DNA of 64,000 nucleotides, from contig JAJPKF010000023.1 in the NCBI GenBank assembly GCA_021323865.1, positions 112,834 to 176,833 of the forward strand, given 5' to 3'. A program made the position numbers and the translations under genes. This stretch comes from Pseudomonadota bacterium (GTDB lineage Bacteria; Chloroflexota; UBA5177; JAJPKF01). The stretch's first letter is position 1. Every line of letters starts with the position of its first letter. Below are positions 51,217-59,421 of the stretch, piece after piece. The notes under the pieces were generated by a model. That model was given only the letters and a program-made list of their open reading frames with translations. It did not search any database and was not told where the DNA came from.

Positions 51217-52071
51217 GTGACCTCGTCGACGCTCGATCCGATCGGGTCGTCCGCTGCGGCGCAGCATCCGGCGGCAGACATCATTTGCCTGGGGACGCAG
51301 GGCTGGTTCTACAAGGACTGGGTCGGCCCCTTCTACCCGCCCCGCACCCAGCCCTCCGAATATCTCTCGCTCTACAGCCGGGTGTTTCAGGCCGTCGAGC
51401 TGGACACCACCTTCTATGGACCTCCCCGACCGGAGACCGTCTGCGCCTGGCGCGACTCGACCCCGGACGGCTTCGTTTTCGCCGCCAAGATGCCCAAGCT
51501 CATCACCCACGACAAGCGTTTGGTGGATACCGATGCCGACCTGGTCGAGTTCCTGACCGCGCTTCAGCTGCTTGGCCCCAAGCTGGGCCCCATCCTCGTC
51601 CAGCTTCCACCCAGCCTTGCGACCTCTGCGCGAGCAGATCTCGAGCGCTTCGTCCGCGACCTTCCCACCGACTTCCGCTACGCGGTCGAGTTCCGTCATC
51701 CGTCCTGGGCCTCGGCCGAAACCTTCGACTTCCTCCGTGAGCATCGACTGGCGTGGACCATCGTCGATCTCGAGGGCCTGCCATCGGAGCCGGCGGTCAC
51801 CACCGACTTCACCTACGTGCGCTGGCTGGGACATCGTCCCGACGTGAAGCGCCTCAATCGCATTCAGATCGACCGCTCCGCGGACCTTCAGGACTGGGCA
51901 CGCCAGCTCGATCGCATCGCCCGGCACGTCCAGCGTATCTATGGCTTCATGAATAATCACTACGCCGGCCACTCTCCCGCCTCGCTCCGAGATCTGCAGG
52001 AATGCCTGGGCATTCCGACCGTCCAGCCATCCCAGGTCTGGGGCACGCCCGCCCTCTTCGAGTCCTGCTGA
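51217..52071 (+). CDS. DUF72 family protein
   Basis: A 284-residue YecE/DUF72 TIM-barrel protein. The family blocks are clear: LGTQGWFYKDWVGPFYPP at the N-terminus, YSRVFQAVELDTTFYGPP, FVFAAKMPKLITHDKR, LPPSLATS, YAVEFRHPSW and GFMNNHYAGHSP near the C-terminus. The biochemical activity of DUF72 is unknown. GTG 51217 lies three bases after the GT81 gene, so it probably belongs to the same transcript. Confidence 0.92.
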   Translation: MTSSTLDPIGSSAAAQHPAADIICLGTQGWFYKDWVGPFYPPRTQPSEYLSLYSRVFQAVELDTTFYGPPRPETVCAWRDSTPDGFVFAAKMPKLITHDKRLVDTDADLVEFLTALQLLGPKLGPILVQLPPSLATSARADLERFVRDLPTDFRYAVEFRHPSWASAETFDFLREHRLAWTIVDLEGLPSEPAVTTDFTYVRWLGHRPDVKRLNRIQIDRSADLQDWARQLDRIARHVQRIYGFMNNHYAGHSPASLRDLQECLGIPTVQPSQVWGTPALFESC

Positions 52072-52391
52072 TGGACCTGCTCGACCGGCTGCGTCGTCGC
52101 CGTCTGGCCGCTGCCGGCATCGCCTTGCTGGTCGGGTTCGTGGGCGCCGTTGTCAGCCTCGTCTACGGCTGGCCGCACACACTGGGCCGGATCTGGTTCT
52201 GGCTCTGGTTTGCCGTGGCGCTCTACTACACGGGCCGTCACGTCTATGACTGGGCTCGAAACCGCATGCGTGAGCTGGAGGCCGAGGCCGGCGCGCTCGA
52301 AGCGCCCTCACCTACTCTGGAGGAGAATCAGCCCGAGGGAGTCGCCGCCCTGCAGCAAACCCACGGCCCCACCGGCCCGCAGCATGTCTGA
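52071..52391 (+). CDS. Small membrane protein
   Basis: A 106-residue protein. A basic N-terminus (MDLLDRLRRRRLAA) precedes two transmembrane helices (about residues 13-33 and 41-58), then a cytoplasmic acidic tail (MRELEAEAGALEAPSPTLEE). The ATG shares one base with the DUF72 stop, and its own stop lies within the next gene, so the coupled reading supports expression. No family is recognised. Confidence 0.65.
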   Translation: MDLLDRLRRRRLAAAGIALLVGFVGAVVSLVYGWPHTLGRIWFWLWFAVALYYTGRHVYDWARNRMRELEAEAGALEAPSPTLEENQPEGVAALQQTHGPTGPQHV

Positions 52392-52701
52392 CGCCGACTT
52401 CACCTGGCTCGGCGGCTATGGTCTGAAGGCCGGCGAGATCGGCCGTCTGCTGCCGACACTCGCCGGCGGCCTCACCAGCGCAACCTCCTTTTATGTCAAC
52501 AGCATGCTCCCCAACCATGTCTTTCGCGGCGCGGAGCAAGCCTCCATTCCGATGACCGAAGGCCGCTGGTACCTCGTGCCGCTGGAGCTGGTCAAGGACC
52601 ACCCACGCCTCACTGAGAAGCCGCTGCCGCTCGCGGCCGCGCGTTCCCTCCTGCCCCCGCCCTCCACGGGCTCCATCTCCGCCTGGACGACCGGAGGCTA
52701 G
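52384..52701 (+). CDS. Small soluble protein, unknown function
   Basis: A 105-residue product from ATG 52384, overlapping the upstream stop by eight bases. The N-terminal two thirds look globular (FTWLGGYGLKAGEIGRLLPT and SMLPNHVFRGAEQASIPMTE), with a Pro/Ser-rich tail ending SISAWTTGG. I do not recognise it. It precedes rsgA by 103 bases with no other gene between. Confidence 0.5.
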   Translation: MSDADFTWLGGYGLKAGEIGRLLPTLAGGLTSATSFYVNSMLPNHVFRGAEQASIPMTEGRWYLVPLELVKDHPRLTEKPLPLAAARSLLPPPSTGSISAWTTGG

Positions 52702-52804
52702 GCGCATCTCCTCCCCGACGGCCGAGCGGCTGCCCTCCGCTCCATCTGCGGGTCGCGCGTCCGTCGATGGTCTCGTCCTGCGGACGCAGGCCAACTTTTG
52801 CCTG

Positions 52805-53692
52805 GTGCTCGAGCCCCACGGCGAGCGCCGGTTGGTCCAGTTTTCCGGACGGGTGAAGTCGGGCGGTCGTCGGGCCACCAACCCGGTGGTCATCGGAGAC
52901 CGCGTGCGCCTCCGCCTGCGGGATGACACCGCCTCCATCCAGGAGGTGCTGCCCAGGCGCAATGAGCTGTTCCGGCGCGCTCCCGGCCGCGACACGCTCC
53001 GAGACGTGCTGGCCGCGAACCTCGATTCCGTGGTCGTCGTCCATTCTCTTCGTGAGCCCAGCCTGAGCACCGGCCGCCTCGACCGGCTGCTGGCCATCGT
53101 CGAGCAGGCCGAGATTCCGGCAAGCGTCGTCCTCAACAAGCGGGATCTCGCCTCCCCGGAGGAGACGGCCCAAGCCCTGTCCATCTATGAGACGGCCGGC
53201 TATCCGGTCATCGTGAGCAGCGCCCGCACCCAGGAGGGCATCCCGTCCATTCGCGCCTCCCTCCGCGGGATCACGGCCCTCATTGGCCCCTCGGGGGCGG
53301 GAAAGTCCAGCCTGCTCAACCGCATCGACCCTCGGCTCGAGCTGCACACGGCGGAGATCAGCGACGCCACGGGCAAGGGCCGCCACACCACCGTCGCCGC
53401 CGAGCTGCTGCCCTTGGAGGGAGGGGATTACGTCGCCGACACCCCAGGCCTGCGGTCACTGGCCCTGACCGACATCGATCGGTATGAGGTCGGCTCACTC
53501 TTCCCTGAGATCCGTCCACTCATCGGTCGCTGCCGGTTCCCGGACTGCCTGCATCTCGGCGAACCGGGCTGTGTGGTTCGGGACGCGGTCGACTCGGGCC
53601 GGCTCTCGGTCTCCCGATACGAGAGCTACCGCCGGCTGGTCGAGGACGTGACCGCGGGCTACATCGAGGACTGGGAGCGAGTCGAGGGGTGA
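52805..53692 (+). CDS. rsgA: Ribosome small subunit-dependent GTPase A
   Basis: A 295-residue, circularly permuted GTPase that helps mature the 30S subunit. The order is OB fold, then G4 (LNKRDLA), G1 ([12 protein letters not shown]) and G3 (DTPGLR), followed by the zinc site [20 protein letters not shown] (switch I) is intact. GTG 52805 is the first standard start in frame, but OB-fold-like residues ([14 protein letters not shown]) are encoded upstream of it without any ATG, GTG or TTG, so the true start may be non-standard. The stop overlaps clpP (GTGA). Confidence 0.92.
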   Translation: MLEPHGERRLVQFSGRVKSGGRRATNPVVIGDRVRLRLRDDTASIQEVLPRRNELFRRAPGRDTLRDVLAANLDSVVVVHSLREPSLSTGRLDRLLAIVEQAEIPASVVLNKRDLASPEETAQALSIYETAGYPVIVSSARTQEGIPSIRASLRGITALIGPSGAGKSSLLNRIDPRLELHTAEISDATGKGRHTTVAAELLPLEGGDYVADTPGLRSLALTDIDRYEVGSLFPEIRPLIGRCRFPDCLHLGEPGCVVRDAVDSGRLSVSRYESYRRLVEDVTAGYIEDWERVEG

Positions 53693-54321
53693 GGCGCATA
53701 GAATCTGACATGACTCAAGACAAGATCGCCAGCCTGGTCCCCACGGTCATCGAGGAGACACCGCGCGGCGAGCGCGCCTTCGATATCTACTCGCGGCTCC
53801 TCAAAGAGCGCATCATCTTCATCAACAAGCCCATTACCGACACGCTCGCGGGTCTGGTGATCGCTCAGATGCTGTTCCTGCAGTCCGAGGATCCTGAGCG
53901 CGACATCAGCTTCTACATCACCAGCCCAGGGGGATCCATCACCGCCGGAATGGCCATCCACGACACCATGCGCTACGTGGCGCCCGACGTCGCCACCACG
54001 GCGCTGGGCCAGACCTCCAGCATGGGCACCCTGCTCCTTGCGGCCGGCAGCAAGGGCAAGCGCTACGCCCTGCCCAACGCCACCATCCACTTCCATCCGG
54101 CCGGTATCGGCGGAGAAGGATTCGGTGGGTCGGCGCCCGACGTGGAGATCCAGGTCCAGTTCCTGCTCAACCTACAGGAGCGAGGGAACCGCCTGCTGGC
54201 CGAATACACCGGCCAGACCGTCGAGCAGATCGAGCGAGACTTTCAGCGCGATCGCTTCCTGGACGCGCAGGAGGCGCTGCGCTACGGTCTCGTGGATCGC
54301 ATCCTCGAGAAGGCCGTCTAG
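53689..54321 (+). CDS. clpP: ClpP-type serine protease subunit
   Basis: A 210-residue ClpP protease subunit, which degrades substrates fed by Clp ATPases. [39 protein letters not shown] and the serine elbow [14 protein letters not shown] are conserved. The histidine region is divergent: the usual MIHQP is TIHFHPAG. The aspartate region is [17 protein letters not shown]. Starts: GTG 53689 (coupled to rsgA) or ATG 53710. No Clp ATPase gene or second clpP is in the window, and codon context is ordinary. It is probably a functional but divergent paralogue. Confidence 0.9.
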   Translation: MRRIESDMTQDKIASLVPTVIEETPRGERAFDIYSRLLKERIIFINKPITDTLAGLVIAQMLFLQSEDPERDISFYITSPGGSITAGMAIHDTMRYVAPDVATTALGQTSSMGTLLLAAGSKGKRYALPNATIHFHPAGIGGEGFGGSAPDVEIQVQFLLNLQERGNRLLAEYTGQTVEQIERDFQRDRFLDAQEALRYGLVDRILEKAV

Positions 54322-54379
54322 CTCCCGAGCGGCCGGGCGGGCGCCCCGCTCGTGACGAGACGCCCGCGAATTGCTGCCG

Positions 54380-55873
54380 CTACTTGTTGTACTGGCACAT
54401 GCCGGCCAGGTGCTTCGCCTTGCCGGCCTTGACCTTCTTGAGGCGCACCGGCAGGTTGCCGGGTGAAACCAGATCGGTCTGCGGGTTCGTCGGCAGCAGC
54501 ATCGGCGGACGCGGCTGCTGCGAGAAGTCGAAGTCGGAAAGGAGATTGCCCAGCTTGGGCGAGCTCTCTCGAACGCTGGTGCGCGGATCGGGACGGCCGT
54601 CCGTCTTGGGGTCCAGGCGCTGGCCGTTGAGGAACCGGTCCTCGATGAACTTGAGGTAGGCGTCGAAGCTCAGCACCTGATGGTCGATATAGCCGCGCCG
54701 CGCATAGGGGCTGATCACCAATCCCGGCACGCGCGGCCCATAGCCGTTGCGGTCGACCTTGGGCGGCTTGACGTGATCGTAGAACCCTCCCCAGTCGTCC
54801 CAGGCCAGGAAGATGGCGGTGTTCTTCCATTCCGGCCCGGACATGATGGTGTCGATCAGGCCGGTGACATAGGACTGGCCGGCGCTGACCAGGTTCGGCG
54901 GATGCTCGCTCTGAGCGCCGCTGGGAATGATCCAGGTGACGGAGGGGAGATGCCCGGTTTCGGCCGCCGTGTAGAAGTTCCCCACCGGTTGAATGTCACC
55001 CAGCTGCTTATCCTTCTGCACCGTCGTGAAGCAGGGCAGCGGGTTCCAAATGGGCGGGCTCCCGAACGTCGGCGCGGATGACTGGCAGAACATCTGGTTC
55101 TTGGCGCATGCCGTGCCGCTCGGAGGCGCCACGTAATACCGCCAGGACACGCCGGCTCGATCCAGCAGATAGGTGATGTCGGTCCAGGCATAGTTGACGT
55201 TGGCCGCCTTGGCCCTCGCCTTCTTCTTGCCCTTGTTCGACAGGCCGTTGTCGTTCTTGCAGCTCGCCGCCTGACCCGGCTTGGTACAGCGGGCCGACCA
55301 GCCCGAGACCATATACAGGTGGGAGGGCAGGCTCCAGGAGGCCACCGACTCGAACATGTGGTCCTGCAGAACGAAGTTCTTGGCGTAGGACCAGTAGTTG
55401 GGGATGTCCATCTCGTTGTGGTATCCCATGACATCGGGTGGGCTGTTTCCGCTCTCCGCCCGCACGCACAGCGGATCGTAGACGTTGACGCAGCCCTTGC
55501 CCTTGACCTTCTCCTCCTGGCCGATGAAGCCGTTCATCTTGCCGTGGTTGATGTCCATGTGGGCGCTGATCGCCGAATGCGGGCCGCCGAAGTTGACGTC
55601 CTGTGGGTCATGGAAGGGGCGTACGCAGCGCTTGATCTTCGGATCGGGGACGCACACCGTGGGGACGCCGCGCTTCATGGGAATGCCGTCGGCGCCGGGG
55701 AACGTTCCGAAGTAGGTGTCGAACGACCGGTTCTCCTGCATGATGACGACGATGTGCTTGATCTTGTCGATGCCTGCCGCCTGACCGATTGCCTGCTGTC
55801 CGCCGCCGGCCAGCAGGACGGCTCCGGCCACGAAGCTCGTTAGGATCACCGCCATCAGTGCGATGCGTCTCAT
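54380..55873 (-). CDS. Secreted phosphoesterase family protein (phospholipase C/acid phosphatase type, PF04185)
   Basis: A 497-residue exported enzyme. A signal peptide (about residues 1-31, [20 protein letters not shown]) precedes the phosphoesterase domain. Diagnostic motifs are [20 protein letters not shown] near the N-terminus, [19 protein letters not shown] and the metal-binding block [16 protein letters not shown], as in the bacterial phospholipase C/AcpA superfamily. The C-terminal [13 protein letters not shown] block and a Lys-rich tail follow. It converges on clpP with a 58-base gap. The substrate could be a phospholipid or phosphomonoester. Confidence 0.92.
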   Translation of the reverse strand: MRRIALMAVILTSFVAGAVLLAGGGQQAIGQAAGIDKIKHIVVIMQENRSFDTYFGTFPGADGIPMKRGVPTVCVPDPKIKRCVRPFHDPQDVNFGGPHSAISAHMDINHGKMNGFIGQEEKVKGKGCVNVYDPLCVRAESGNSPPDVMGYHNEMDIPNYWSYAKNFVLQDHMFESVASWSLPSHLYMVSGWSARCTKPGQAASCKNDNGLSNKGKKKARAKAANVNYAWTDITYLLDRAGVSWRYYVAPPSGTACAKNQMFCQSSAPTFGSPPIWNPLPCFTTVQKDKQLGDIQPVGNFYTAAETGHLPSVTWIIPSGAQSEHPPNLVSAGQSYVTGLIDTIMSGPEWKNTAIFLAWDDWGGFYDHVKPPKVDRNGYGPRVPGLVISPYARRGYIDHQVLSFDAYLKFIEDRFLNGQRLDPKTDGRPDPRTSVRESSPKLGNLLSDFDFSQQPRPPMLLPTNPQTDLVSPGNLPVRLKKVKAGKAKHLAGMCQYNK

Positions 55874-56007
55874 ATCGGCCCGCCTCCTGTCGTGTTCCCT
55901 CCCTCAGCCCCAGGTCACTGCATTGTATGACGATAGAATACTCTGAACCCGGCGCGAGGCTGCAGGCTCACTGGGCCGGGATTTCAGCCCTTCGGAAAGG
56001 ACCACCA

Positions 56008-56697
56008 ATGACGGCTGAAGCTATGGGACGGGACACCATCGAGAAATTGGAGGCGCAGCTCGCCGCGCAGGCCGACGAGATTGCCTCCCTCCGCGGCGAG
56101 ATTGCCGCCCTTCGGGCCGAATCCGGCGACGCCGCGCCGTCCGCTGCGGCCCTGTCAGCCCGACCCGCGACCATCTCTCGATGGGGGATGATGAAGGCCG
56201 TTGCCGCCACCATGGCGGCGGGCCTGGGCATGGCCGCGCTGCGACCCTCGAGCGCCGAGGCCGCCAACGGCGCTCCGCTGGTGCTCGGGCACTCCTCCAC
56301 GACTCACAACGCCAACGGGGCCACCGAAACCACCGAGGTGCGGTACAAGGGTCGCTCCAAAGTCGGCCTCGGGTTCCTGGTCAACGACACTGACTTCGTG
56401 GCCCGCGGCGCCGCCTGGCCGGCCGCCATGGGCGCATGGGCGGGAAAGCACTTGCCCCACGGCCTCTTCGCCTACACCAACGGCAAGAAGGCCGCCAAGG
56501 GGCTGGCTCCCTCGGCCGTCGCGGCCTTCAGTCTCCACGGCTACGGCGGCTACTTCAGCGGCCGGCTTGCCCCCATATCCCTCGAGCCGGCCGCCGGCCA
56601 GCATCCCGGCACCGGCAAGGCCGGCGACCTCTTCGTCGACGCCAACGCCGACCTCTGGTTCTGCAAGGGTGGGACCGACTGGTACCACATCGTCTGA
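56008..56697 (+). CDS. Coiled-coil, membrane-anchored exported protein
   Basis: A 229-residue protein. An N-terminal coiled coil (about residues 10-36, IEKLEAQLAAQADEIASLRG) is followed by a hydrophobic alanine/glycine segment (MKAVAATMAAGLGMAALRPS) that may be a signal or anchor, and a Gly-rich C-terminal domain with paired aromatic strands (FSLHGYGGYFSGRL and ADLWFCKGGTDWYHIV). The placement of the hydrophobic segment after a coiled coil is like proteins with an internal Tat/Sec-type anchor, though no twin-arginine motif is seen. AAAGG lies nine bases before ATG 56008. No family is recognised. Confidence 0.65.
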   Translation: MTAEAMGRDTIEKLEAQLAAQADEIASLRGEIAALRAESGDAAPSAAALSARPATISRWGMMKAVAATMAAGLGMAALRPSSAEAANGAPLVLGHSSTTHNANGATETTEVRYKGRSKVGLGFLVNDTDFVARGAAWPAAMGAWAGKHLPHGLFAYTNGKKAAKGLAPSAVAAFSLHGYGGYFSGRLAPISLEPAAGQHPGTGKAGDLFVDANADLWFCKGGTDWYHIV

Positions 56698-57062
56698 GGC
56701 GTCAGGGCGGCTCTCGGCTCCACGCCTGGCTGGCGACTCCCGGTAACAGGTGCGAATCCCTCCCGAGAATCGTGTAGAGATTCCACCGAGAGGGCGGAAC
56801 AAAGGACCGCGACCTGCGGGGTACCGTTCCGTGTCTGGGACATACCCGCTAACTTTCGGGGACGGCCAGCCGGGAGGAAGCGGACGTCGTACCTCTTTCC
56901 GAGCCACGACCCGGCTGCGGGCACGAACCGAGCGGCTCTGGGCGCAGGGGGGCGTGCCCCCGAGGCCGACGGCACGGTGGACGCCGTCTTCCGTCACACC
57001 GGCCTGCGCTTTCGTCCGGAGGATCCGCCTTCCGGCCCCGCGAGGTTGTCCCAGAATGGCGC
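56698..57062 (+). other. Gene-free interval of 365 bases with several complementary arms
   Basis: No convincing protein is encoded; overlapping open frames are GC-rich shadows of uneven composition. The first 200 bases contain several complementary segments: CTCTCGG with CCGAGAG, CGGAAC with GTTCCG, CCGC-GACCT-GCGG, TGTC-TGG-GACA, and GCGGG-TA with TACCCGC. The motif GGTGCGAATCC is present, as in several structured RNAs. It may be a noncoding RNA or a leader of the LysE gene. I cannot name a class. Confidence 0.4.
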
Positions 57063-57683
57063 ATGGCCCTCGGTCTCGTCGCCACCGCCTTCGGTTTGGG
57101 GCTCTCCCTGGGCCTGCTGCCGGGGCCCGTTCAGTTCCTCCTGCTGAGCGAGACCGGTCGCGGCGGCCTGCGTCGCGGGTTCCAGGCGATGCTGGGCGCC
57201 AACGGCACCATGGCCCTGCTGCTGGTCTGTCTGGCCCTGGGCGTCTCGGCGCTGGCTCCCGCGGGTGAAGCGCTTCGCATCCTGCGTGTGGCCGGCGGTC
57301 TGTTCCTGCTCTTCCTGGCCGGCGACGCCATGCGCTCGGCCCTCCGGCCCGCGGCAGGCTCGAATACCGCCATAGCGGCATCCACGCCGCCGCTGGTTCG
57401 CGGATCGCTCGCGGTGGTTCTGAACCCGGGCGCCTGGGTCTTTCTCGCCACCACCGCCTCCGCCCTGCTGGCCACGGCGGCACGGAGCGTGGGCCGCGGA
57501 CCATCGCTGTTTGTCGCGCTGGCCATGATCGCCGGCGTCGCGGCCGTCGATGGGCCGGTGGTCCTACTCGGCGAGGGAGCCAGACGCCTAGAGCGACGCG
57601 CCGGCCGGATCGTCACGCCGGTCCTGGCCGTCGGCCTTGCTGCCTTCGGGCTCCTGCTGCTGATCAGCGGCCTGCGCGGCTAG
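57063..57683 (+). CDS. LysE family amino-acid/metabolite exporter
   Basis: A 206-residue LysE/RhtB-type exporter with about six transmembrane helices. The opening LGLSLGLLPGPVQFLLLSE contains the family's G-x-x-PGP motif, then RGFQAMLGANGTMALLLVC and RILRVAGGLFLLFLAGDA; NPGAWVFLATT is the conserved helix 4 block. The exported compound cannot be told. It is followed after five bases by the APH-type kinase gene, so the two are probably co-transcribed. Confidence 0.88.
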   Translation: MALGLVATAFGLGLSLGLLPGPVQFLLLSETGRGGLRRGFQAMLGANGTMALLLVCLALGVSALAPAGEALRILRVAGGLFLLFLAGDAMRSALRPAAGSNTAIAASTPPLVRGSLAVVLNPGAWVFLATTASALLATAARSVGRGPSLFVALAMIAGVAAVDGPVVLLGEGARRLERRAGRIVTPVLAVGLAAFGLLLLISGLRG

Positions 57684-57688
57684 CCGCA

Positions 57689-58567
57689 TTGTCCGAGGAT
57701 CCGACCAGGGAGAGCGTCGACCCGGCCGCTGTGCTGGACGAGCTGGGTGTCCAGCCGGTTTCCCCACCCATCCCCATCCTCGGAGGCGCCGACAACCAGG
57801 TGTGGCGTGTCGAAGACCGGTCGCGTCCCTACGCCCTTCGTGTCTTCCAGCCGGACCGCGAGGAGGTATGGGCGCGCGAGCAGCGGGCCATTGCAGTCGC
57901 CGGCGCGGCGAGCATCCCGGTTCCGACCGTCGTCCGCTCGGGCCGGTACCGCGACCGGGCCGTGCTGCTCCACGAGTGGCTTCCCGGTTTGCCCATCGGG
58001 CGTTACCTGCGGCGCCGGCCGTGGGAGGCGTACAGTGTTGGGCGGTTGTTCGGTCAGATGCAGCGTGTGATCCATGCCATCCGGGTCGGCCCCGAGCTTC
58101 CCCCACCCACGGTCGACCGGTACGAATCGTTGCTGGGTGGCGAGCTGCTCGCCGGGGTCCAGTCCGACACCGCCGCGGCCGATCGCCTCATCCACCTGGA
58201 CTACCACGCGCTCAACGTCATGACCGACGGCCGGCGCATCACGGGCGTGCTCGATTGGACCAATGCCCGCCGGGGCGATCCGCGCCTCGACTACGCGCGC
58301 ACGCTGACCATCGTCCGGCTCGACTGCGGCCAGATCGGCCGGCCCTGGCTGTCCTCCCTTCCGACGGTCGTCGTCTCCCGCGTCTTCGAGGCCGGCTGGC
58401 GCGCCGGCTACGGTCGCGACGCCTTCCCCTCCGGCATGGCGCCGTTCCACGCGCTGGCAGGCGCCATTATGCTTCGCGATCTCGGGACACGCTACCCCAA
58501 AGAAGACCTGCGCCACGTCGCCCGCTGGTCCCGCCGCTGGGCCGAGCGCTTCCGATCCACCCATTGA
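57689..58567 (+). CDS. Aminoglycoside phosphotransferase-family kinase
   Basis: A 292-residue APH/choline-kinase fold protein. The catalytic loop is LIHLDYHALNVM (HxDxxxxN) and the Mg-binding motif is GVLDWTNARRGDPRLDYA. The N-terminal lobe has the ATP-lysine region around RPYALRVFQPD and the EWLPG hinge. The family includes antibiotic, homoserine, choline and sugar kinases, so resistance should not be inferred. The start is TTG 57689. Its stop precedes the tRNA-Arg by 44 bases. Confidence 0.88.
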   Translation: MSEDPTRESVDPAAVLDELGVQPVSPPIPILGGADNQVWRVEDRSRPYALRVFQPDREEVWAREQRAIAVAGAASIPVPTVVRSGRYRDRAVLLHEWLPGLPIGRYLRRRPWEAYSVGRLFGQMQRVIHAIRVGPELPPPTVDRYESLLGGELLAGVQSDTAAADRLIHLDYHALNVMTDGRRITGVLDWTNARRGDPRLDYARTLTIVRLDCGQIGRPWLSSLPTVVVSRVFEAGWRAGYGRDAFPSGMAPFHALAGAIMLRDLGTRYPKEDLRHVARWSRRWAERFRSTH

Positions 58568-58610
58568 CGGCGGGACATCATGCGATCCAAGCACCCATAA
58601 TTGGCTGCAC

Positions 58611-58686
58611 GGGGGCGTAGCTCAGTGGATAGAGCATCGGTCTTCTAAACCGAGGGTCGTGGGTTCGAGTCCCACCGCTCCCGCCA
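58611..58686 (+). tRNA. tRNA-Arg (anticodon UCU), encoded CCA
   Basis: A 76-base cloverleaf. The acceptor arms GGGGGCG and CGCTCCC pair with one G:U, the D arm is GCTC-AGTGGATA-GAGC, the anticodon stem TCGGT/ACCGA holds loop CTTCTAA with anticodon TCT, and the T arm is GTGGG-TTCGAGT-CCCAC. G is the discriminator and CCA is encoded. Being directly followed by an integrase-bearing segment, its 3' end is a likely phage or island attachment site. Confidence 0.97.
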
Positions 58687-58734
58687 GTATTTTCGCCAAG
58701 TAGCTATGGAAGACCCGTCTCCGCTGCGGACTCG

Positions 58735-58755
58735 CGCTCCCAATACGCTCCCAAT
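58735..58755 (+). repeat. Tandem CGCTCCCAAT direct repeat near the tRNA/integrase
   Basis: CGCTCCCAAT occurs at 58735-58744 and again at 58746-58755, one base apart, 49 bases after the tRNA-Arg. CGCTCCC also ends the tRNA acceptor strand. A third GCTCCCAATA copy lies just upstream of the integrase start. The spacing suggests integrase arm sites or partial attachment-site copies. Confidence 0.5.
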
Positions 58756-58797
58756 TGAGGGGCGACGAAGTCGTCCCACCCAAGACTAGACTGGAGC

Positions 58798-59316
58798 ATG
58801 AAACACCTCAGGTTGAGTGTCTCGGCGATAGGTCTGGTTGCAGCTTCTGTTTTTGCGGCCGCCGCGGTCAACGCCGCACCAACTAAGAGCACACCAGCAC
58901 ATATGGTCAGGCCTGGTGCCGTTTCTCTGAGGGTGTTCTTCTGGCCGTCGTTCGTTCAAAACGGAAACCAGGGCGAAGTCCTTGTGTCGCGATTCACCGT
59001 CGCCGCAGTGACAAGGATGATCAACTCATACGGCGTCCGCACCAAGCCGCTCGGCGGTGCCGGCGAGCCGCCCTGCCAGAAATCGAAGTTGAGGACGATG
59101 TCCTACACGCTGAGGTTCAGCTACAGAAGAGGCCGTGGCTTTGTATTCCTCGTCTGCGGAACCATCTGGAACCCACGATCCCACGCGTTCTCGTTCGTAC
59201 GGCTACCGCTCGCATACCGCCTCGCTCGAGTCGTGCGGACAGCGACCCATTCGCGACACCTGTGTCGCCAGTGGTGGCGTGGCCACAGGCTGCGTGTTTG
59301 CCGGCTGGATATCTAG
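58798..59316 (+). CDS. Secreted hypothetical protein
   Basis: A 172-residue product with a signal peptide (MKHLRLSVSAIGLVAASVFA, cleavage likely near AVNA-A) and a basic mature part with four or more cysteines (GEPPCQKSKLR, FLVCGTIW, HLCRQWW, VCRLDI). I recognise no family. It lies between the tRNA and the integrase, so it may be the first island gene. The C-terminal basic end with irregular composition could be a degenerate tail. Confidence 0.5.
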   Translation: MKHLRLSVSAIGLVAASVFAAAAVNAAPTKSTPAHMVRPGAVSLRVFFWPSFVQNGNQGEVLVSRFTVAAVTRMINSYGVRTKPLGGAGEPPCQKSKLRTMSYTLRFSYRRGRGFVFLVCGTIWNPRSHAFSFVRLPLAYRLARVVRTATHSRHLCRQWWRGHRLRVCRLDI

Positions 59317-59421
59317 GCGACTGGCGTAAGCGCTTCTCAGGACCGCGCCTGCGCTGGCGTATCTTCTCGCCAGAAACGATCTATGCGGCTCTGGCTTTGA
59401 CTTCGCCCGCTCTGGAGCGTG

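Noticed and set aside
56698..57062. Group II intron or cobalamin riboswitch
   Set aside because: GGTGCGAATCC fits both superficially, but no domain V, reverse transcriptase, or the downstream CCCGC-ACTGT box of cobalamin switches is present.
56155..57504. 449-residue minus-strand open frame across 56.1-57.5 kb
   Set aside because: Arg/Gly/Pro-rich shadow spanning a real plus-strand gene, the gene-free interval and most of the LysE gene; no domain logic.
57689..58567. Antibiotic resistance gene call for the APH-type kinase
   Set aside because: Only the broad APH/choline-kinase fold motifs are seen; no subfamily-specific evidence.
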